This document shows positions 15,988-27,598 of a DNA stretch of 64,000 bases, piece by piece. This DNA comes from Pseudomonadota bacterium (GTDB lineage: Bacteria; Pseudomonadota; Alphaproteobacteria; Sphingomonadales; Sphingomonadaceae). A model generated the notes under the pieces. The model had not been told where the DNA came from, searched no databases, and was given only the letters and a program-made list of their open reading frames with translations. The translations under genes were made by a program, and so were the position numbers. Positions within the stretch are counted from its first letter, which is position 1; the number at the start of each line of letters is the position of its first letter. The stretch lies in contig JAEWBB010000021.1 of NCBI GenBank assembly GCA_023391375.1, positions 105,368 to 169,367 on the forward strand, given 5' to 3'.

Positions 15988-16946
15988 GCGTCGGCGGTCG
16001 AGGGCACGCTGACCTGCTCGCGCGCCAGCCGGCGGCGGGTCCACCGCGGCTGGACGACATGGCCGAGCTGGACGGCACGGCGCAGGTAGAACAGGCCGAG
16101 GCCCGTCGCCAGCACCAGCGCGATGACCGAAGCCTCGAGGCCGAACGCGCCGCCCGACAGCCAGCTCGGACCGGTGAGTTCCGCCGTGACGATGCCATGG
16201 CTGTCGAAGCCCGAGACGTTGACATCCCAGATGAAGCCCTGGGTGAAGTTCCACGCCGCGTGGAGCGCCATCGCCATCCACAGGTTCTTGGTCAGCATGT
16301 AAACCGAGCCGAGCAGGATACCCGCCTCCATCGCGATGCAGAAGCTGGAGAAGGCGGTCGCGTTGGCATTGCCCATGTGAGCCAGGCCGAACAGCGCCGA
16401 GGTGATGGCCAGCGCGGCCCAGCTGCCGCCGAACTCTTCCAGCCAGCGGAACAGGACGCCGCGAAACAGCAGTTCCTCGCGGAAGCCCGGCATCAGGCCG
16501 AAACCGACCAGGATGCTGACGAACGACGACCAGTCGCCGCCGCCGACGATGCGGTAAACGCCGAGGAGGGCCGCCACGCCGACGATCAGGCTGAAAATCC
16601 CGAAACCGGCGAGCAGGCCATGCCCGACATCCTTCGCCGCCCCTTCGAGCCTGAGGTCGTCGCGCGGACGTTCGCCGAGGTGGCGGACGATCAGCTTGTA
16701 GAGCAGGACGCTGACGACAATCTCGAGGATCGCGGCGGGAACGAGATACGGCCCCTGGAGCAGCGCCTGGACCGAATCCACCGTGGGCTTGGTGCCGCCT
16801 TTCGCGCCTTCGATGATGCCGATGGCGAAGCCCGGCGCGATCTGCCCGAGCGACACCACCACCATGGCGATGACCAGCGCCACCAGCGGAAAATCGACAA
16901 ACTTGCGCCAACCCGGCTTGGACGCCGCGACCACTTCCTGTTCCAT
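15984..16946 (-). CDS. CPBP-family intramembrane metalloprotease
   Basis: A 320-residue protein with about eight predicted membrane segments. The three CPBP/Abi motifs are present: EELLFRG, FGLAHMGN and HAAWN. Their Glu and His residues would bind zinc in the membrane. Substrates are unknown; bacterial members act in protein processing or bacteriocin immunity. The ATG at 16946 follows a GGGGGG tract and starts at a plausible cytoplasmic tail. It faces priA and shares no operon with it. Confidence 0.88.
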   Translation of the reverse strand: MEQEVVAASKPGWRKFVDFPLVALVIAMVVVSLGQIAPGFAIGIIEGAKGGTKPTVDSVQALLQGPYLVPAAILEIVVSVLLYKLIVRHLGERPRDDLRLEGAAKDVGHGLLAGFGIFSLIVGVAALLGVYRIVGGGDWSSFVSILVGFGLMPGFREELLFRGVLFRWLEEFGGSWAALAITSALFGLAHMGNANATAFSSFCIAMEAGILLGSVYMLTKNLWMAMALHAAWNFTQGFIWDVNVSGFDSHGIVTAELTGPSWLSGGAFGLEASVIALVLATGLGLFYLRRAVQLGHVVQPRWTRRRLAREQVSVPSTADA

Positions 16947-17005
16947 GAAAACCCCCCGAATGAACGGAAGGCATGCTGGCGGGCAGCGCAGCCGCCTGCA
17001 AGCGC

Positions 17006-18082
17006 CTATTCGACCAGCGGCAGGCCGGGCTGGCGTTCGCCCTGCCCTTCGGCGGCGAGCAGCTTGCGCTTGCGGTCCAGTCCGCCGGCATAGCCGCCGA
17101 GGCTGCCGTCCGAACGGATGACCCGGTGGCACGGGACGAGCACGGCGACGGGGTTCTGGCCGTTAGCGGTGCCGACCGCACGCGTCGCCTTGGGATCGCC
17201 GATCGCGTTGGCGATGTCGGCGTAGCTTCGCGTCTCGCCGAGCGGAATCTTGCGCAGCTCGCGCCACACTCGTTCCTGGAAGGCGGTGCCCTGCACGTCG
17301 AGAGGCAGGTGATGGCTGGTCGGATGCTCGATCTCGGCCAGGGCCGCCGCGACCCATGGGGCGATCGTCCCGTCGTCGGGGCGAACGTCGGCGTGGGGGA
17401 AGCGGGCCTTCAGTCGGGCGACGCTGTCGTCGAAGTTCATCGAGCAAATGCCCTTGTCGGTCGCTGCGACCAGCATCGGCCCGAGCGGGCTGTCCGCCGT
17501 CACGTAACGGATGGTGGTGCCGCGACCACCGTCGCGCCAGGCCGAAGGGGTCATGCCCAACCTTTCTTTTGAATCATCGTAGAACCGGCTGGGGGCCGCA
17601 TAGCCGGCATCGTACAGCGCTTCCGTCACCGTGTCGGCGGCGCGAAGCCCCTCGCCCGCGCGTTTCGCCCGCACCGCCCGGGCGAAGGCCGCCGGGGACA
17701 CGCCCACATCGCGGGTGAACAGCCGTTGGAAATGGTGGGGCGCGTAGCCGACCGCTGCGGCCAGCGCGGCCAGCTGCGGCGGCTCCTCCGCATCCTCGAT
17801 CAGGCGGATCGCCCGCACCACCGCCTCGCGGTCGCGGCCGACCTCGTCGGGCTTGCAGCGAAGGCAGGCGCGGAACCCGCTCGCCCGCGCTTCCTCGGCG
17901 TTGGCATAGAAGATGACATGCTCGCGCTTCGGACGCCGCGCGGGGCAGCTCGGCTTGCAGTAGATCCCGGTCGTCGTCACCGCACCGATGACCCGCCCGT
18001 CGAAGGCGCGGTCACGGGCCCCGAACGCCGCCCAGGCGGTGTCGTCGTCGATCACGGCAGCGTCAAATGTTCGCATCAGCAT
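17006..18082 (-). CDS. ada: Ada, bifunctional O6-alkylguanine-DNA methyltransferase and regulator
   Basis: A 358-residue protein. The N-terminal Ada zinc domain has four cysteines in GIYCKPSCPARRPKREH and GFRACLRCKPDE. The middle AraC-type helix-turn-helix is seen in ALAAAVGYAPHHFQRLFTRDVGVSPAAFARAVR. The C-terminal suicide methyltransferase carries the active-site Cys in VPCHRVI. It repairs methyl phosphotriesters and O6-methylguanine and activates its own regulon. The ATG at 18082 is one of three near starts (18076 is also possible). It is divergent from the GNAT gene, with 28 bases between the starts. Confidence 0.93.
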   Translation of the reverse strand: MLMRTFDAAVIDDDTAWAAFGARDRAFDGRVIGAVTTTGIYCKPSCPARRPKREHVIFYANAEEARASGFRACLRCKPDEVGRDREAVVRAIRLIEDAEEPPQLAALAAAVGYAPHHFQRLFTRDVGVSPAAFARAVRAKRAGEGLRAADTVTEALYDAGYAAPSRFYDDSKERLGMTPSAWRDGGRGTTIRYVTADSPLGPMLVAATDKGICSMNFDDSVARLKARFPHADVRPDDGTIAPWVAAALAEIEHPTSHHLPLDVQGTAFQERVWRELRKIPLGETRSYADIANAIGDPKATRAVGTANGQNPVAVLVPCHRVIRSDGSLGGYAGGLDRKRKLLAAEGQGERQPGLPLVE

Positions 18083-18110
18083 GGACCTAGCATAGCGTTC
18101 GCGGCAGGGC

Positions 18111-18599
18111 ATGCTTCCCATGGATTGCGGTCAAACCGGCTGGACGTTTCACGAAGGTGAATTGGGCTGCGACGACGTGAGCGCCCTCCTGGCCCTCCAC
18201 TTCGCGGAAATGCGCGGCAGTTCGCCGCCCGACGCCTGTCACGTGATGCCCGCCGACGCCCTCGCCGCGCCCGGCATTCGTTTCCTCAGCCTGCGCGATG
18301 CGTCCGGTCGCCTGCTGGGGATCGGCGCGCTGAAAGACCTCGGAGTCGGTCATGGCGAGATCAAGTCGATGCGAACGGCGCCCGTTGCCCTGGGGCTCGG
18401 CGCGGGCGGCGCGCTGCTCGACCGGCTGTTGTCGATGGCCCGAGCCTCGCGAATGACCCGCGTCAGTCTGGAAACGGGCAGCGGCGCGCTGTTCGATGCC
18501 GCCAACCGCCTTTACCTCCGCGAGGGCTTCGAGCGCTGCGAACCGTTTGGCGGCTACAAGGACACGCCGTTCACCCGTTTCTACACCAGGGCGATCTAG
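18111..18599 (+). CDS. GNAT-family N-acetyltransferase
   Basis: A 162-residue protein of GNAT form. It has a central beta-strand pair (LLGIGALKDLGVGHGEIKSM), the acetyl-CoA loop GLGAGGALLDRLLSMA, and the C-terminal ANRLYLREGFERCEPFGGY. Such proteins acetylate amines or small molecules; the substrate is unknown. The ATG at 18111 follows AGGG closely; 18120 is an alternative. The short divergent spacing from ada suggests a shared promoter region, possibly alkylation-responsive, which is inference. Confidence 0.85.
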   Translation: MLPMDCGQTGWTFHEGELGCDDVSALLALHFAEMRGSSPPDACHVMPADALAAPGIRFLSLRDASGRLLGIGALKDLGVGHGEIKSMRTAPVALGLGAGGALLDRLLSMARASRMTRVSLETGSGALFDAANRLYLREGFERCEPFGGYKDTPFTRFYTRAI

Positions 18600-18650
18600 C
18601 CCGCCCGATCCGGGCTTGCAGCGTTTGCGGTCTCGGCTAGCCTTCCTCTG

Positions 18651-19205
18651 ATGGAACAGGCCCTCGTCTTCGCCTCGATCATCGTCGGCGTCGCCGTCAG
18701 CGACCAGGTGCTGAGCCTGAATCGGCTGCTGCGAAGCGAAGCGCCGGTCAAATGGCACTGGGCGATTCCGCTGGTCGCTCTGATCGTCCTGCTGACCAAC
18801 GTCCGCATGTGGTGGGCGGTGGCCAGCCAGCCTGCAGGACAGGTCTCGATCGGCCAATTCCTGCCGTTCCTGATCGAGTTCATCCTTCTCGCCCTGCTGT
18901 CGGCGGCGACCCTGCCCGACCATGTGCCCGATGAGGGGATCGACCTTAAAGCCTATTATGATCGGAGCGCGCGCTATATCTGGCTGCTCTTCGCCGCCTC
19001 GCTGGTCTGGCTCCAGCTCTACGAATTCCTGCGGACCCTCGGCTCCGGCGGCGGTTTTCTCGACTGGCTCCAGTCACGGAGCATGGACGTGGTCGCCTTT
19101 GCCATCCTGCTGTTTCTCGCCTTCGTTCGTCGCCGGTGGCTCGATGTGCTGGGAATCGCTTTCCTGATGATCGGCCCAATTGGCTGGCTCTCGAAGACTC
19201 TTTAG
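18651..19205 (+). CDS. Multi-pass membrane protein of unknown function
   Basis: A 184-residue protein with five likely membrane segments: MEQALVFASIIVGVAVSDQV, WAIPLVALIVLLTNVRMWW, the FLPFLIEFILLALLSAA region, IWLLFAASLVWLQLYEFL and VVAFAILLFLAFV, plus a final hydrophobic stretch. No catalytic motif is visible and I recognise no named family. It lies about 170 bases before the atp operon on the same strand. It probably does not belong to that operon, because a promoter-like region lies between. Confidence 0.7.
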   Translation: MEQALVFASIIVGVAVSDQVLSLNRLLRSEAPVKWHWAIPLVALIVLLTNVRMWWAVASQPAGQVSIGQFLPFLIEFILLALLSAATLPDHVPDEGIDLKAYYDRSARYIWLLFAASLVWLQLYEFLRTLGSGGGFLDWLQSRSMDVVAFAILLFLAFVRRRWLDVLGIAFLMIGPIGWLSKTL

Positions 19206-19249
19206 CCGCCTTTTTGATTACCTTTTGGGCGGTCGGGCGATACGCCGCC

Positions 19250-19277
19250 TTGCATCCTTCGCCACCCCTTGCTAGGG
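19250..19277 (+). promoter_or_regulatory. Candidate sigma-70 promoter of the atp operon
   Basis: TTGCAT (19250-19255), 16 bases, then CTAGGG (19272-19277). The pair loosely resembles the alphaproteobacterial TTGAC / CTATA pattern and lies about 100 bases before the atpH start in the 172-base gap. The long leader to the GTG start shows no other clear element. Confidence 0.3.
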
Positions 19278-19377
19278 GCGCGCCAACCCATGGGGGGCGC
19301 ACGGTTTTCCGCCGCGCCCCACTCGTCATACTGGCGTTCCGTGGGGGCCAAATTCTTCTGACTGGAGCTTTGAGCGC

Positions 19378-19931
19378 GTGGAGAATTCCGGCGGCATTCA
19401 GGCCAGCTTAGCGGGGCGTTACGCCACCGCTTTGTTCGGTCTCGCCCGCGATAAAAATCAGATCGATGCTGTCATTCGCAGCGTCGCCACGCTTGAATCG
19501 GCCATGGCCGAATCGGCGGACCTCAAGGCGCTCGTCACGAGCCCGCTGATCGGCCGCGCCGACGCCGCCAAGGCGATCCGCGCGCTGCAGCCGACGCTCG
19601 GCCTCGATCCGCTGACCGGCAACTTCATGGGCGTGCTGGCCGACAATGGCCGGCTGACCGAGCTCAAGGCCGTGCTGAAGCTCGTCAAGCAGCTCGTTGC
19701 CGCCCACCGCGGCGAGACGGAGGCCGAAGTCATCTCGGCCATGCCGCTCGACGACAAGCAGGTTGCCGCCCTCAAGACCAAGCTGGCCGCCCGCGCCGGC
19801 CGCGACGTGACCCTCGACCTCAAGGTCGATCCGTCGCTCCTCGGCGGAATCGTCGTGAAGATGGGCAGCCAGATGATCGACGCCTCGATCAAGACCAAAC
19901 TCAACACCCTCGCGAATGCGATGAAAGGCTA

Positions 19932-19932
<1 letters not shown>
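19378..19932 (+). CDS. atpH: AtpH, F1 ATP synthase delta subunit
   Basis: A 184-residue delta subunit linking F1 to the F0 peripheral stalk. It shows LAGRYATALFGLARDK, NFMGVLADNGRL and the C-terminal KVDPSLLGGIVVKMGSQMIDASIKTKLNTL, all typical. The start is GTG with GGAG upstream. The stop and the atpA start overlap (TAATG). The order delta-alpha-gamma-beta-epsilon without F0 genes is the usual alphaproteobacterial arrangement; F0 must lie elsewhere. Confidence 0.95.
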
Positions 19933-21464
<1,532 letters not shown>

Positions 21465-21478
21465 AGGATCGCTAGGCG

Positions 21479-22360
21479 ATGGCCAGCCTCAAGGCATTGA
21501 AGCTTCGCATCGGCTCGGTGAAGTCGACGCAGAAGATCACCAAGGCGATGAAGATGGTCGCCGCGGCCAAGCTGCGCCGTGCGCAGCAGAACGCCGAGGC
21601 CGGCCGTCCCTATGCCACCCGGCTGCAGGACGTTGTCAGCTCGCTGGCGAGCCGCGTCACGGTCGGTCCGCAGTCGCCCAAGCTGATTGCGGGCTCGGGC
21701 AAGGACGAAACCCACCTGATCGTGCTCGCCACCGGCGACCGCGGCCTGGCGGGTGCGTTCAACACCAACATCGTCCGCGCCGCCAAGCGCAAGGCGGATG
21801 CGCTGGAGGCCGAGGGCAAGAAGGTCGTCTTCTACATCGTCGGTCGCAAGGGCAAGCCGGCCATCTCGCGCTTCTTCCCGAAGGCGATCGTCGGCCAGCA
21901 CGACACCAGTGCGATGAAAGCGCCGGCCTATTCGGACGCGCAGGCGATCGCCGACGACATCGTCGACCGCTTCCTGAGCGGCCAGTTCGACGTCGCCCAC
22001 CTCGCCTTTTCCGAATTCAAGTCGGTGCTGGCGCAGGAACCGCACGTCGACCAGATCATCCCGGTCAAGCCGGCCAAGGCCGAAACCAAGGGCGAAGGCG
22101 CCTCGGCCGCGGTCGAATATGAGCCGGACGAGGAGACCATCCTCGCCGAGCTGCTGCCGCGCAACGTCGCGATCCAGATCTATCGCGCGCTGCTGGAGAA
22201 TGCTGCCGGCTTCTATGGCTCGCAGATGACCGCGATGGACAATGCGACGCGCAACGCGGGCGACATGATCAATCGCCTGTCGATCCAGTACAACCGCCAG
22301 CGCCAGGCGGCGATCACCACCGAACTCGTCGAAATCATCTCGGGCGCCGAAGCGCTCTAA
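21479..22360 (+). CDS. atpG: AtpG, F1 ATP synthase gamma subunit
   Basis: A 293-residue central rotor subunit. The N-terminal helix MASLKALKLRIGSVKSTQKI with TKAMKMVAAAKLRRAQ and the C-terminal helix (YGSQMTAMDNATRNAGDMI, NRLSIQYNRQRQAAITTELV) form the coiled-coil shaft. A middle insertion (AETKGEGASAAVEYEPD) is typical of alphaproteobacterial gammas. It starts 14 bases after atpA. Confidence 0.97.
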   Translation: MASLKALKLRIGSVKSTQKITKAMKMVAAAKLRRAQQNAEAGRPYATRLQDVVSSLASRVTVGPQSPKLIAGSGKDETHLIVLATGDRGLAGAFNTNIVRAAKRKADALEAEGKKVVFYIVGRKGKPAISRFFPKAIVGQHDTSAMKAPAYSDAQAIADDIVDRFLSGQFDVAHLAFSEFKSVLAQEPHVDQIIPVKPAKAETKGEGASAAVEYEPDEETILAELLPRNVAIQIYRALLENAAGFYGSQMTAMDNATRNAGDMINRLSIQYNRQRQAAITTELVEIISGAEAL

Positions 22361-22386
22361 CCGTATCTGTAGGCAAGGAAACGACC

Positions 22387-23916
<1,530 letters not shown>

Positions 23917-23921
23917 CCCTC

Positions 23922-24110
23922 ATGGCGGACGATACGCTCCGCCTCGAGGACTGCATCAACCGGGTCTGCCCCTGGTCGGGCGACCCGGTGAAGGCCGACA
24001 GCCTGACACTCTACCAAGGTCAGGTCGTCGGCTTCTGCAACCCGGGCTGCCGGGACAAGTTCGAGAAAGCCGCGTCGGCCTTCGACGCGGCGATCCTTAG
24101 GAAAGATTGA
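23922..24110 (+). CDS. Small cysteine-motif (YHS/TRASH-like) protein inside the atp operon
   Basis: A 62-residue soluble protein between atpD and atpC, starting 5 bases after atpD and ending 1 base before atpC. It has CINRVCPWSGDPV (Cys11, Cys16) and VVGFCNPGCRDKFEKA (Cys39, Cys43). This looks like the YHS/TRASH metal-binding fold, in which CPxSGxPV and GFCxxxC are common. A metal or redox role is likely, but the partner is unknown. Its codon use resembles the neighbours. It is probably cotranscribed and translated with F1. Confidence 0.8.
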   Translation: MADDTLRLEDCINRVCPWSGDPVKADSLTLYQGQVVGFCNPGCRDKFEKAASAFDAAILRKD

Positions 24111-24111
24111 G

Positions 24112-24369
24112 ATGGCCGACCTTCACTTCGAGCTGGTGACCCCCGAGCGCCTCGTCCGTAGCGATGACGTGCACATGGTCGTCGTGCCGGGCATCGAGGG
24201 CGACTTCGGTGTCATGGCCGGCCACGCGCCCTTCATGACCGTTCTCAAGGATAGCAACCTCCAGCTGTTCAAGAGCGCCGGCGGCCAGCCGGAAACGATC
24301 AAGGTCTCGGGCGGCTTCGCGGAAGTCGGCGACAAGGGCCTTACCGTGCTGGCGGAAAGCGCCGAGTAA
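24112..24369 (+). CDS. atpC: AtpC, F1 ATP synthase epsilon subunit (short form)
   Basis: An 85-residue epsilon subunit: LHFELVTPERLVRSDDVHMVVVPGIEGDFGVMAGHAPFMTVLKDSN and IKVSGGFAEVGDKGLTVLAESAE form the complete N-terminal beta-sandwich. The C-terminal two-helix domain, which in longer epsilons (about 130 residues) blocks ATP hydrolysis, is missing. Short epsilons of this kind occur in alphaproteobacteria, where the zeta subunit can take over inhibition. A strong terminator follows. Confidence 0.94.
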   Translation: MADLHFELVTPERLVRSDDVHMVVVPGIEGDFGVMAGHAPFMTVLKDSNLQLFKSAGGQPETIKVSGGFAEVGDKGLTVLAESAE

Positions 24370-24396
24370 GGGACATCGTCGCCGACACCAGACAAG

Positions 24397-24428
24397 GGGC
24401 CGTCCTTTCGGGGCGGCCCTTTTCTTTT
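24397..24428 (+). terminator. Rho-independent terminator of the atp operon
   Basis: GGGCCGTCC pairs with GGGCGGCCC (one T-G wobble) around a TTTCG loop, followed by TTTTCTTTT. It lies 28 bases after the atpC stop. Confidence 0.9.
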
Positions 24429-24467
24429 GCCGGCGCCACTGCCAGCATCGCTGTCCAAAGGACGGGG

Positions 24468-25112
24468 GTGTCGATGCAACGCGTACCATTCGGACGGCGA
24501 ACCACGCCCGTAACCGCTGGCCCGACATGCCTCTCGCGCATCTTGATCCCGCAGGGCGCCGCGCAGGCCGATGATGACTGGTCGATGGGTGAAGCCCTTC
24601 ATTTGTTTATCTCCGACGCCGTTGAGCGCTCGCTTTTCACGCTCGACGAGCTTCCGGCCGAGGCGGTTGCCGTTTTCCGCGCGTATGAGTTGGGTAACGA
24701 GCTCTCCAACATTACGCTCGCGAGTTGGTTCAGCACCTTTGGCACCGACCCGACCAGGGTCCAGCAGACACATCAGGGATTGGAAACGATCGGTGCCCTC
24801 TCGCTGGCTCGAGATTTCGAGACCATTCGCCAGGGCGAGACTACTCAAATTTCACCTGTCGACGAACAAGCCGTGGTCGGCCAATGCTCCGCTTGGGTCC
24901 GCCGCTGGTCAGGTACGATGGTGTTGGGGGATGGCAACCACGACGAGCATTACAAGCGCGTCATGCGCGAACTTGCCCGCTGCAACCCCGCTTACGGCGA
25001 ACGATGGTCCACGCTCAATGCACACCGCGCGGGACGCAACCTCGCGCCCGTCACACGGATCGAAGGAAGCCCCACCAACCTGGACGAGCTGATCGCCGAA
25101 ATGCGGGGCTGA
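24468..25112 (+). CDS. DUF4375/DMP19-like hypothetical protein
   Basis: A 214-residue soluble protein. The region LPAEAVAVFRAYELGNELSNITLASWFSTFGTD followed by LETIGALSLARDFE resembles the DUF4375 (DMP19-like) pattern of a helical EvxNGGFxQFF motif and AleaiGA, but the central NGG is not present, so the match is weak. A GTG start at 24468 has AGGA five bases upstream; ATG at 24474 is an alternative. No neighbour suggests a role. Function is unknown. Confidence 0.6.
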   Translation: MSMQRVPFGRRTTPVTAGPTCLSRILIPQGAAQADDDWSMGEALHLFISDAVERSLFTLDELPAEAVAVFRAYELGNELSNITLASWFSTFGTDPTRVQQTHQGLETIGALSLARDFETIRQGETTQISPVDEQAVVGQCSAWVRRWSGTMVLGDGNHDEHYKRVMRELARCNPAYGERWSTLNAHRAGRNLAPVTRIEGSPTNLDELIAEMRG

Positions 25113-25224
25113 CCGGCCTTTTTACTAACCTCGATAAAATTTATGCGGAGTTAGCCTTTTCTGAAGATTTGCCCCGTATCCCCTCTCGTGATTGATCAAT
25201 CGTGAGTGGGATTTGGGGCTCGCA

Positions 25225-26724
25225 ATGAACGCATTCGGCAAGCGCAACGGCATGGGTGGGATGGCTGGACGGCCGGCATTCGGCGTCGCCAAGCCCATGA
25301 AGGGCGGCTCGGGCTCCGCGCCCGAGGTCGCGCCGGAAGAATCGGCCCCCTCCCCGTCTCCCGAACCCGAAGTGTCCGGCGGCCAGAACGTCGGTGCGAT
25401 GGACCGCCTCAACCAGCGCATGAATGCGAGCGGCGAAGCGGGCAGTTCGAAGTCCGAAGGCTTCGAAGCGTCGGTTCACAAGATCAAGGAACAGGTCCTC
25501 CCGCGCCTGCTCGAGCGTGTCGACCCCGAAGCGGCAGCGACGCTCAACAAGGACGAACTGGCGGAGGAATTCCGCCCGATCATTTCGGAAGTGCTGACCG
25601 AGCTGAAGATCAACCTCAACCGCCGCGAACAGTTCGCGCTGGAAAAGGTGCTGGTCGACGAACTGCTCGGCCTCGGGCCGTTGGAAGAACTGCTCGCCGA
25701 CCCCGCGGTCAGCGACATCATGGTCAACGGGCCCGACCAGACCTTCATCGAACGCAAGGGCAAGCTGGAGCTGGCGCAGATCCAGTTCCGTGACGAGGAG
25801 CATTTGTTCCAGATCGCCCAGCGCATCGTCAACAAGGTCGGCCGCCGCGTCGACCAGACCACTCCGCTGGCCGACGCCCGCCTTGCCGACGGCAGCCGCG
25901 TCAACGTCATCATCCCGCCGCTTAGCCTTCGCGGCACCGCCATTTCGATCCGTAAGTTTTCGGACAAGCCGATCACCTTGGACATGATGGCGGGCTTCGG
26001 CTCGATGAGCCCGAAGATGGCGACCTGTCTCAAGATCGCCGGCGCCAGCCGCATGAACATCGTCATCTCGGGCGGTACCGGTTCGGGTAAGACGACGATG
26101 CTCAACGCCCTGTCGAAGATGATCGACCCGGGCGAGCGCGTGCTGACGATCGAAGACGCGGCCGAACTCCGCCTGCAGCAGCCGCACTGGCTGCCGCTCG
26201 AAACGCGTCCGGCCAACCTGGAGGGCCAGGGCGCGATCACCATCCGCGACCTCGTCATCAACGCCCTGCGTATGCGTCCTGACCGCATCATCCTGGGCGA
26301 AATTCGTGGTCCGGAGTGCTTCGACCTCCTGGCCGCGATGAACACGGGTCACGACGGCTCGATGGCGACGCTCCACTCCAACTCCCCGCGCGAATGCCTC
26401 GCGCGTATGGAGAACATGGTGATGATGAGCGACATCAAGGTGCCGAAGGAAGCCATCTCACGCCAGATCGCCGACTCGGTCGACATCATCGTGCAGGTCA
26501 AGCGCCTCCGCGACGGTTCGCGCCGTACGACCAACATCACCGAGGTGATCGGCATGGAAGGCGACGTGATCGTCACCCAGGAACTGTTCAAGTTCGAATA
26601 TCTCGACGAGAGCGCCGACGGGAAGATCATCGGCGAATATCGCTCGATGGGCTTGCGTCCCTACACGCTAGAAAAAGCCAAGCAATTCGGCTTCGACCAG
26701 CCCTACCTGGAAAGCTGCCTCTAG
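25225..26724 (+). CDS. cpaF: CpaF-family secretion/pilus ATPase
   Basis: A 499-residue VirB11/GspE-type ATPase. A Gly/Pro-rich leader (1-70) is followed by an N-terminal domain with LVDELLGLGPLEELLADP and SDIMVNGPDQTFIERKGKL. The ATPase core has Walker A (ISGGTGSGKTTML), the Asp box (TIEDAAELRLQQPHW), Walker B (LGEIRGPECFDLL) and the His box (GHDGSMATLHSNSP). CpaF powers Flp/Tad pili at the inner membrane. No cpaB, cpaC, cpaE or tad genes are near, so this copy is isolated within the window. The ATG at 25225 is preferred over an upstream TTG. Confidence 0.92.
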   Translation: MNAFGKRNGMGGMAGRPAFGVAKPMKGGSGSAPEVAPEESAPSPSPEPEVSGGQNVGAMDRLNQRMNASGEAGSSKSEGFEASVHKIKEQVLPRLLERVDPEAAATLNKDELAEEFRPIISEVLTELKINLNRREQFALEKVLVDELLGLGPLEELLADPAVSDIMVNGPDQTFIERKGKLELAQIQFRDEEHLFQIAQRIVNKVGRRVDQTTPLADARLADGSRVNVIIPPLSLRGTAISIRKFSDKPITLDMMAGFGSMSPKMATCLKIAGASRMNIVISGGTGSGKTTMLNALSKMIDPGERVLTIEDAAELRLQQPHWLPLETRPANLEGQGAITIRDLVINALRMRPDRIILGEIRGPECFDLLAAMNTGHDGSMATLHSNSPRECLARMENMVMMSDIKVPKEAISRQIADSVDIIVQVKRLRDGSRRTTNITEVIGMEGDVIVTQELFKFEYLDESADGKIIGEYRSMGLRPYTLEKAKQFGFDQPYLESCL

Positions 26725-26770
26725 GTCGTGAGCGGGCGGCCTTGTCGCCGCCCTCCCCTCCGATCGAGAA

Positions 26771-27412
26771 TTACCGCGAGCGGGTGCGAACCTTGATCCG
26801 CGTCCCCTGTGCCGGCGTGTCCGGCAGGTCGGCGAACATCAGGTAGCCGCGATGCTGCGTGTCGAGCGCATTGAACTGCTTTTGCTGCCACGCATCGAAT
26901 TCGTCGGTAGAGACGGACCGTGACAGGTCGGTATCGGCCCGCATCACCGGTTCGGCGACGTTGAAGAAGGAGAAGCGTCCCGCCCCGCGCGGCACGTCGA
27001 CCTTACGGTCCGGGCCGCGATTAGGATCCGGCATGCCGTTTTCGGTCTTTCCGGTGCTTTCAGAGTTGACCGGCCCCGGCGCCGCCGGTTCGACCAGCAC
27101 ACGGATTTCGGGCGCGACATTATCCTCGTAATTGCGGATTTCCTCGCCATCGATCATCCCGTTCTTGTTGAGGTCGAGGCGGTTGAAGAAGCCGCGCGCC
27201 TGGATCATCATTTCCGCCGCCGTCAGGCGCCCGTCACGGTTGGTGTCGGCGCGATCGAACCAGATCTTACTCGGATAAACCGGCCCGGAATCGCGAAACG
27301 GTTCGCCCGCCGGCGAGATGAAAATCCGCACCATCCGCTCGCTAGACTGGGACGCGGTCGCCTGCGCCACGTCGGTCGTCAGGAAAGCGGACAAGGCGAG
27401 AAGGCTTAGCAT
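26771..27412 (-). CDS. Secreted EF-hand calcium-binding protein
   Basis: A 213-residue protein with signal peptide MLSLLALSAFLTTDVAQA. EF-hand loops are DTNRDGRLTAAE and DLNKNGMIDGEE, and a less perfect third is in DTDLSRSVSTDE. They are separated by a Pro/Gly-rich stretch. It should be periplasmic or exported and bind calcium. Sphingomonads carry several such proteins of unknown role. The start at 27412 was chosen for the signal peptide. It lies between cpaF (convergent) and tRNA-Val. Confidence 0.8.
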   Translation of the reverse strand: MLSLLALSAFLTTDVAQATASQSSERMVRIFISPAGEPFRDSGPVYPSKIWFDRADTNRDGRLTAAEMMIQARGFFNRLDLNKNGMIDGEEIRNYEDNVAPEIRVLVEPAAPGPVNSESTGKTENGMPDPNRGPDRKVDVPRGAGRFSFFNVAEPVMRADTDLSRSVSTDEFDAWQQKQFNALDTQHRGYLMFADLPDTPAQGTRIKVRTRSR

Positions 27413-27523
27413 GAAAAAACAGCTCCGGGTTCGATGTCGGCCCGCACCATGGCGCAACTTTTCACGCCGCGCGAGAGCCGTCGGTCGAAAATCGGCCTAA
27501 GCTTCGAAAAAGGAAGGAAGAAA

Positions 27524-27598
27524 TGGTGGGCGTGGCAAGGATTGAACTTGCGACCCCTGCGATGTCAACACAGTGCTCTACCACTGAGCTACACGCCC
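27524..27598 (-). tRNA. tRNA-Val (anticodon GAC)
   Basis: The minus strand folds as GGGCGTG/CACGCCC acceptor, GCTC/GAGC D arm, CTGTG-TTGACAT-CGCAG anticodon arm (GAC) and GCAAG-TTCAATC-CTTGC T arm, with an encoded CCA 3' end (27526-27524). It is 75 bases long. Confidence 0.96.

Noticed and set aside
12865..17181. Very long (1438 codon) open frame on the minus strand
   Set aside because: It lies opposite purC, priA and other clear genes, has low-complexity composition typical of GC-rich shadow frames and shows no known motif.
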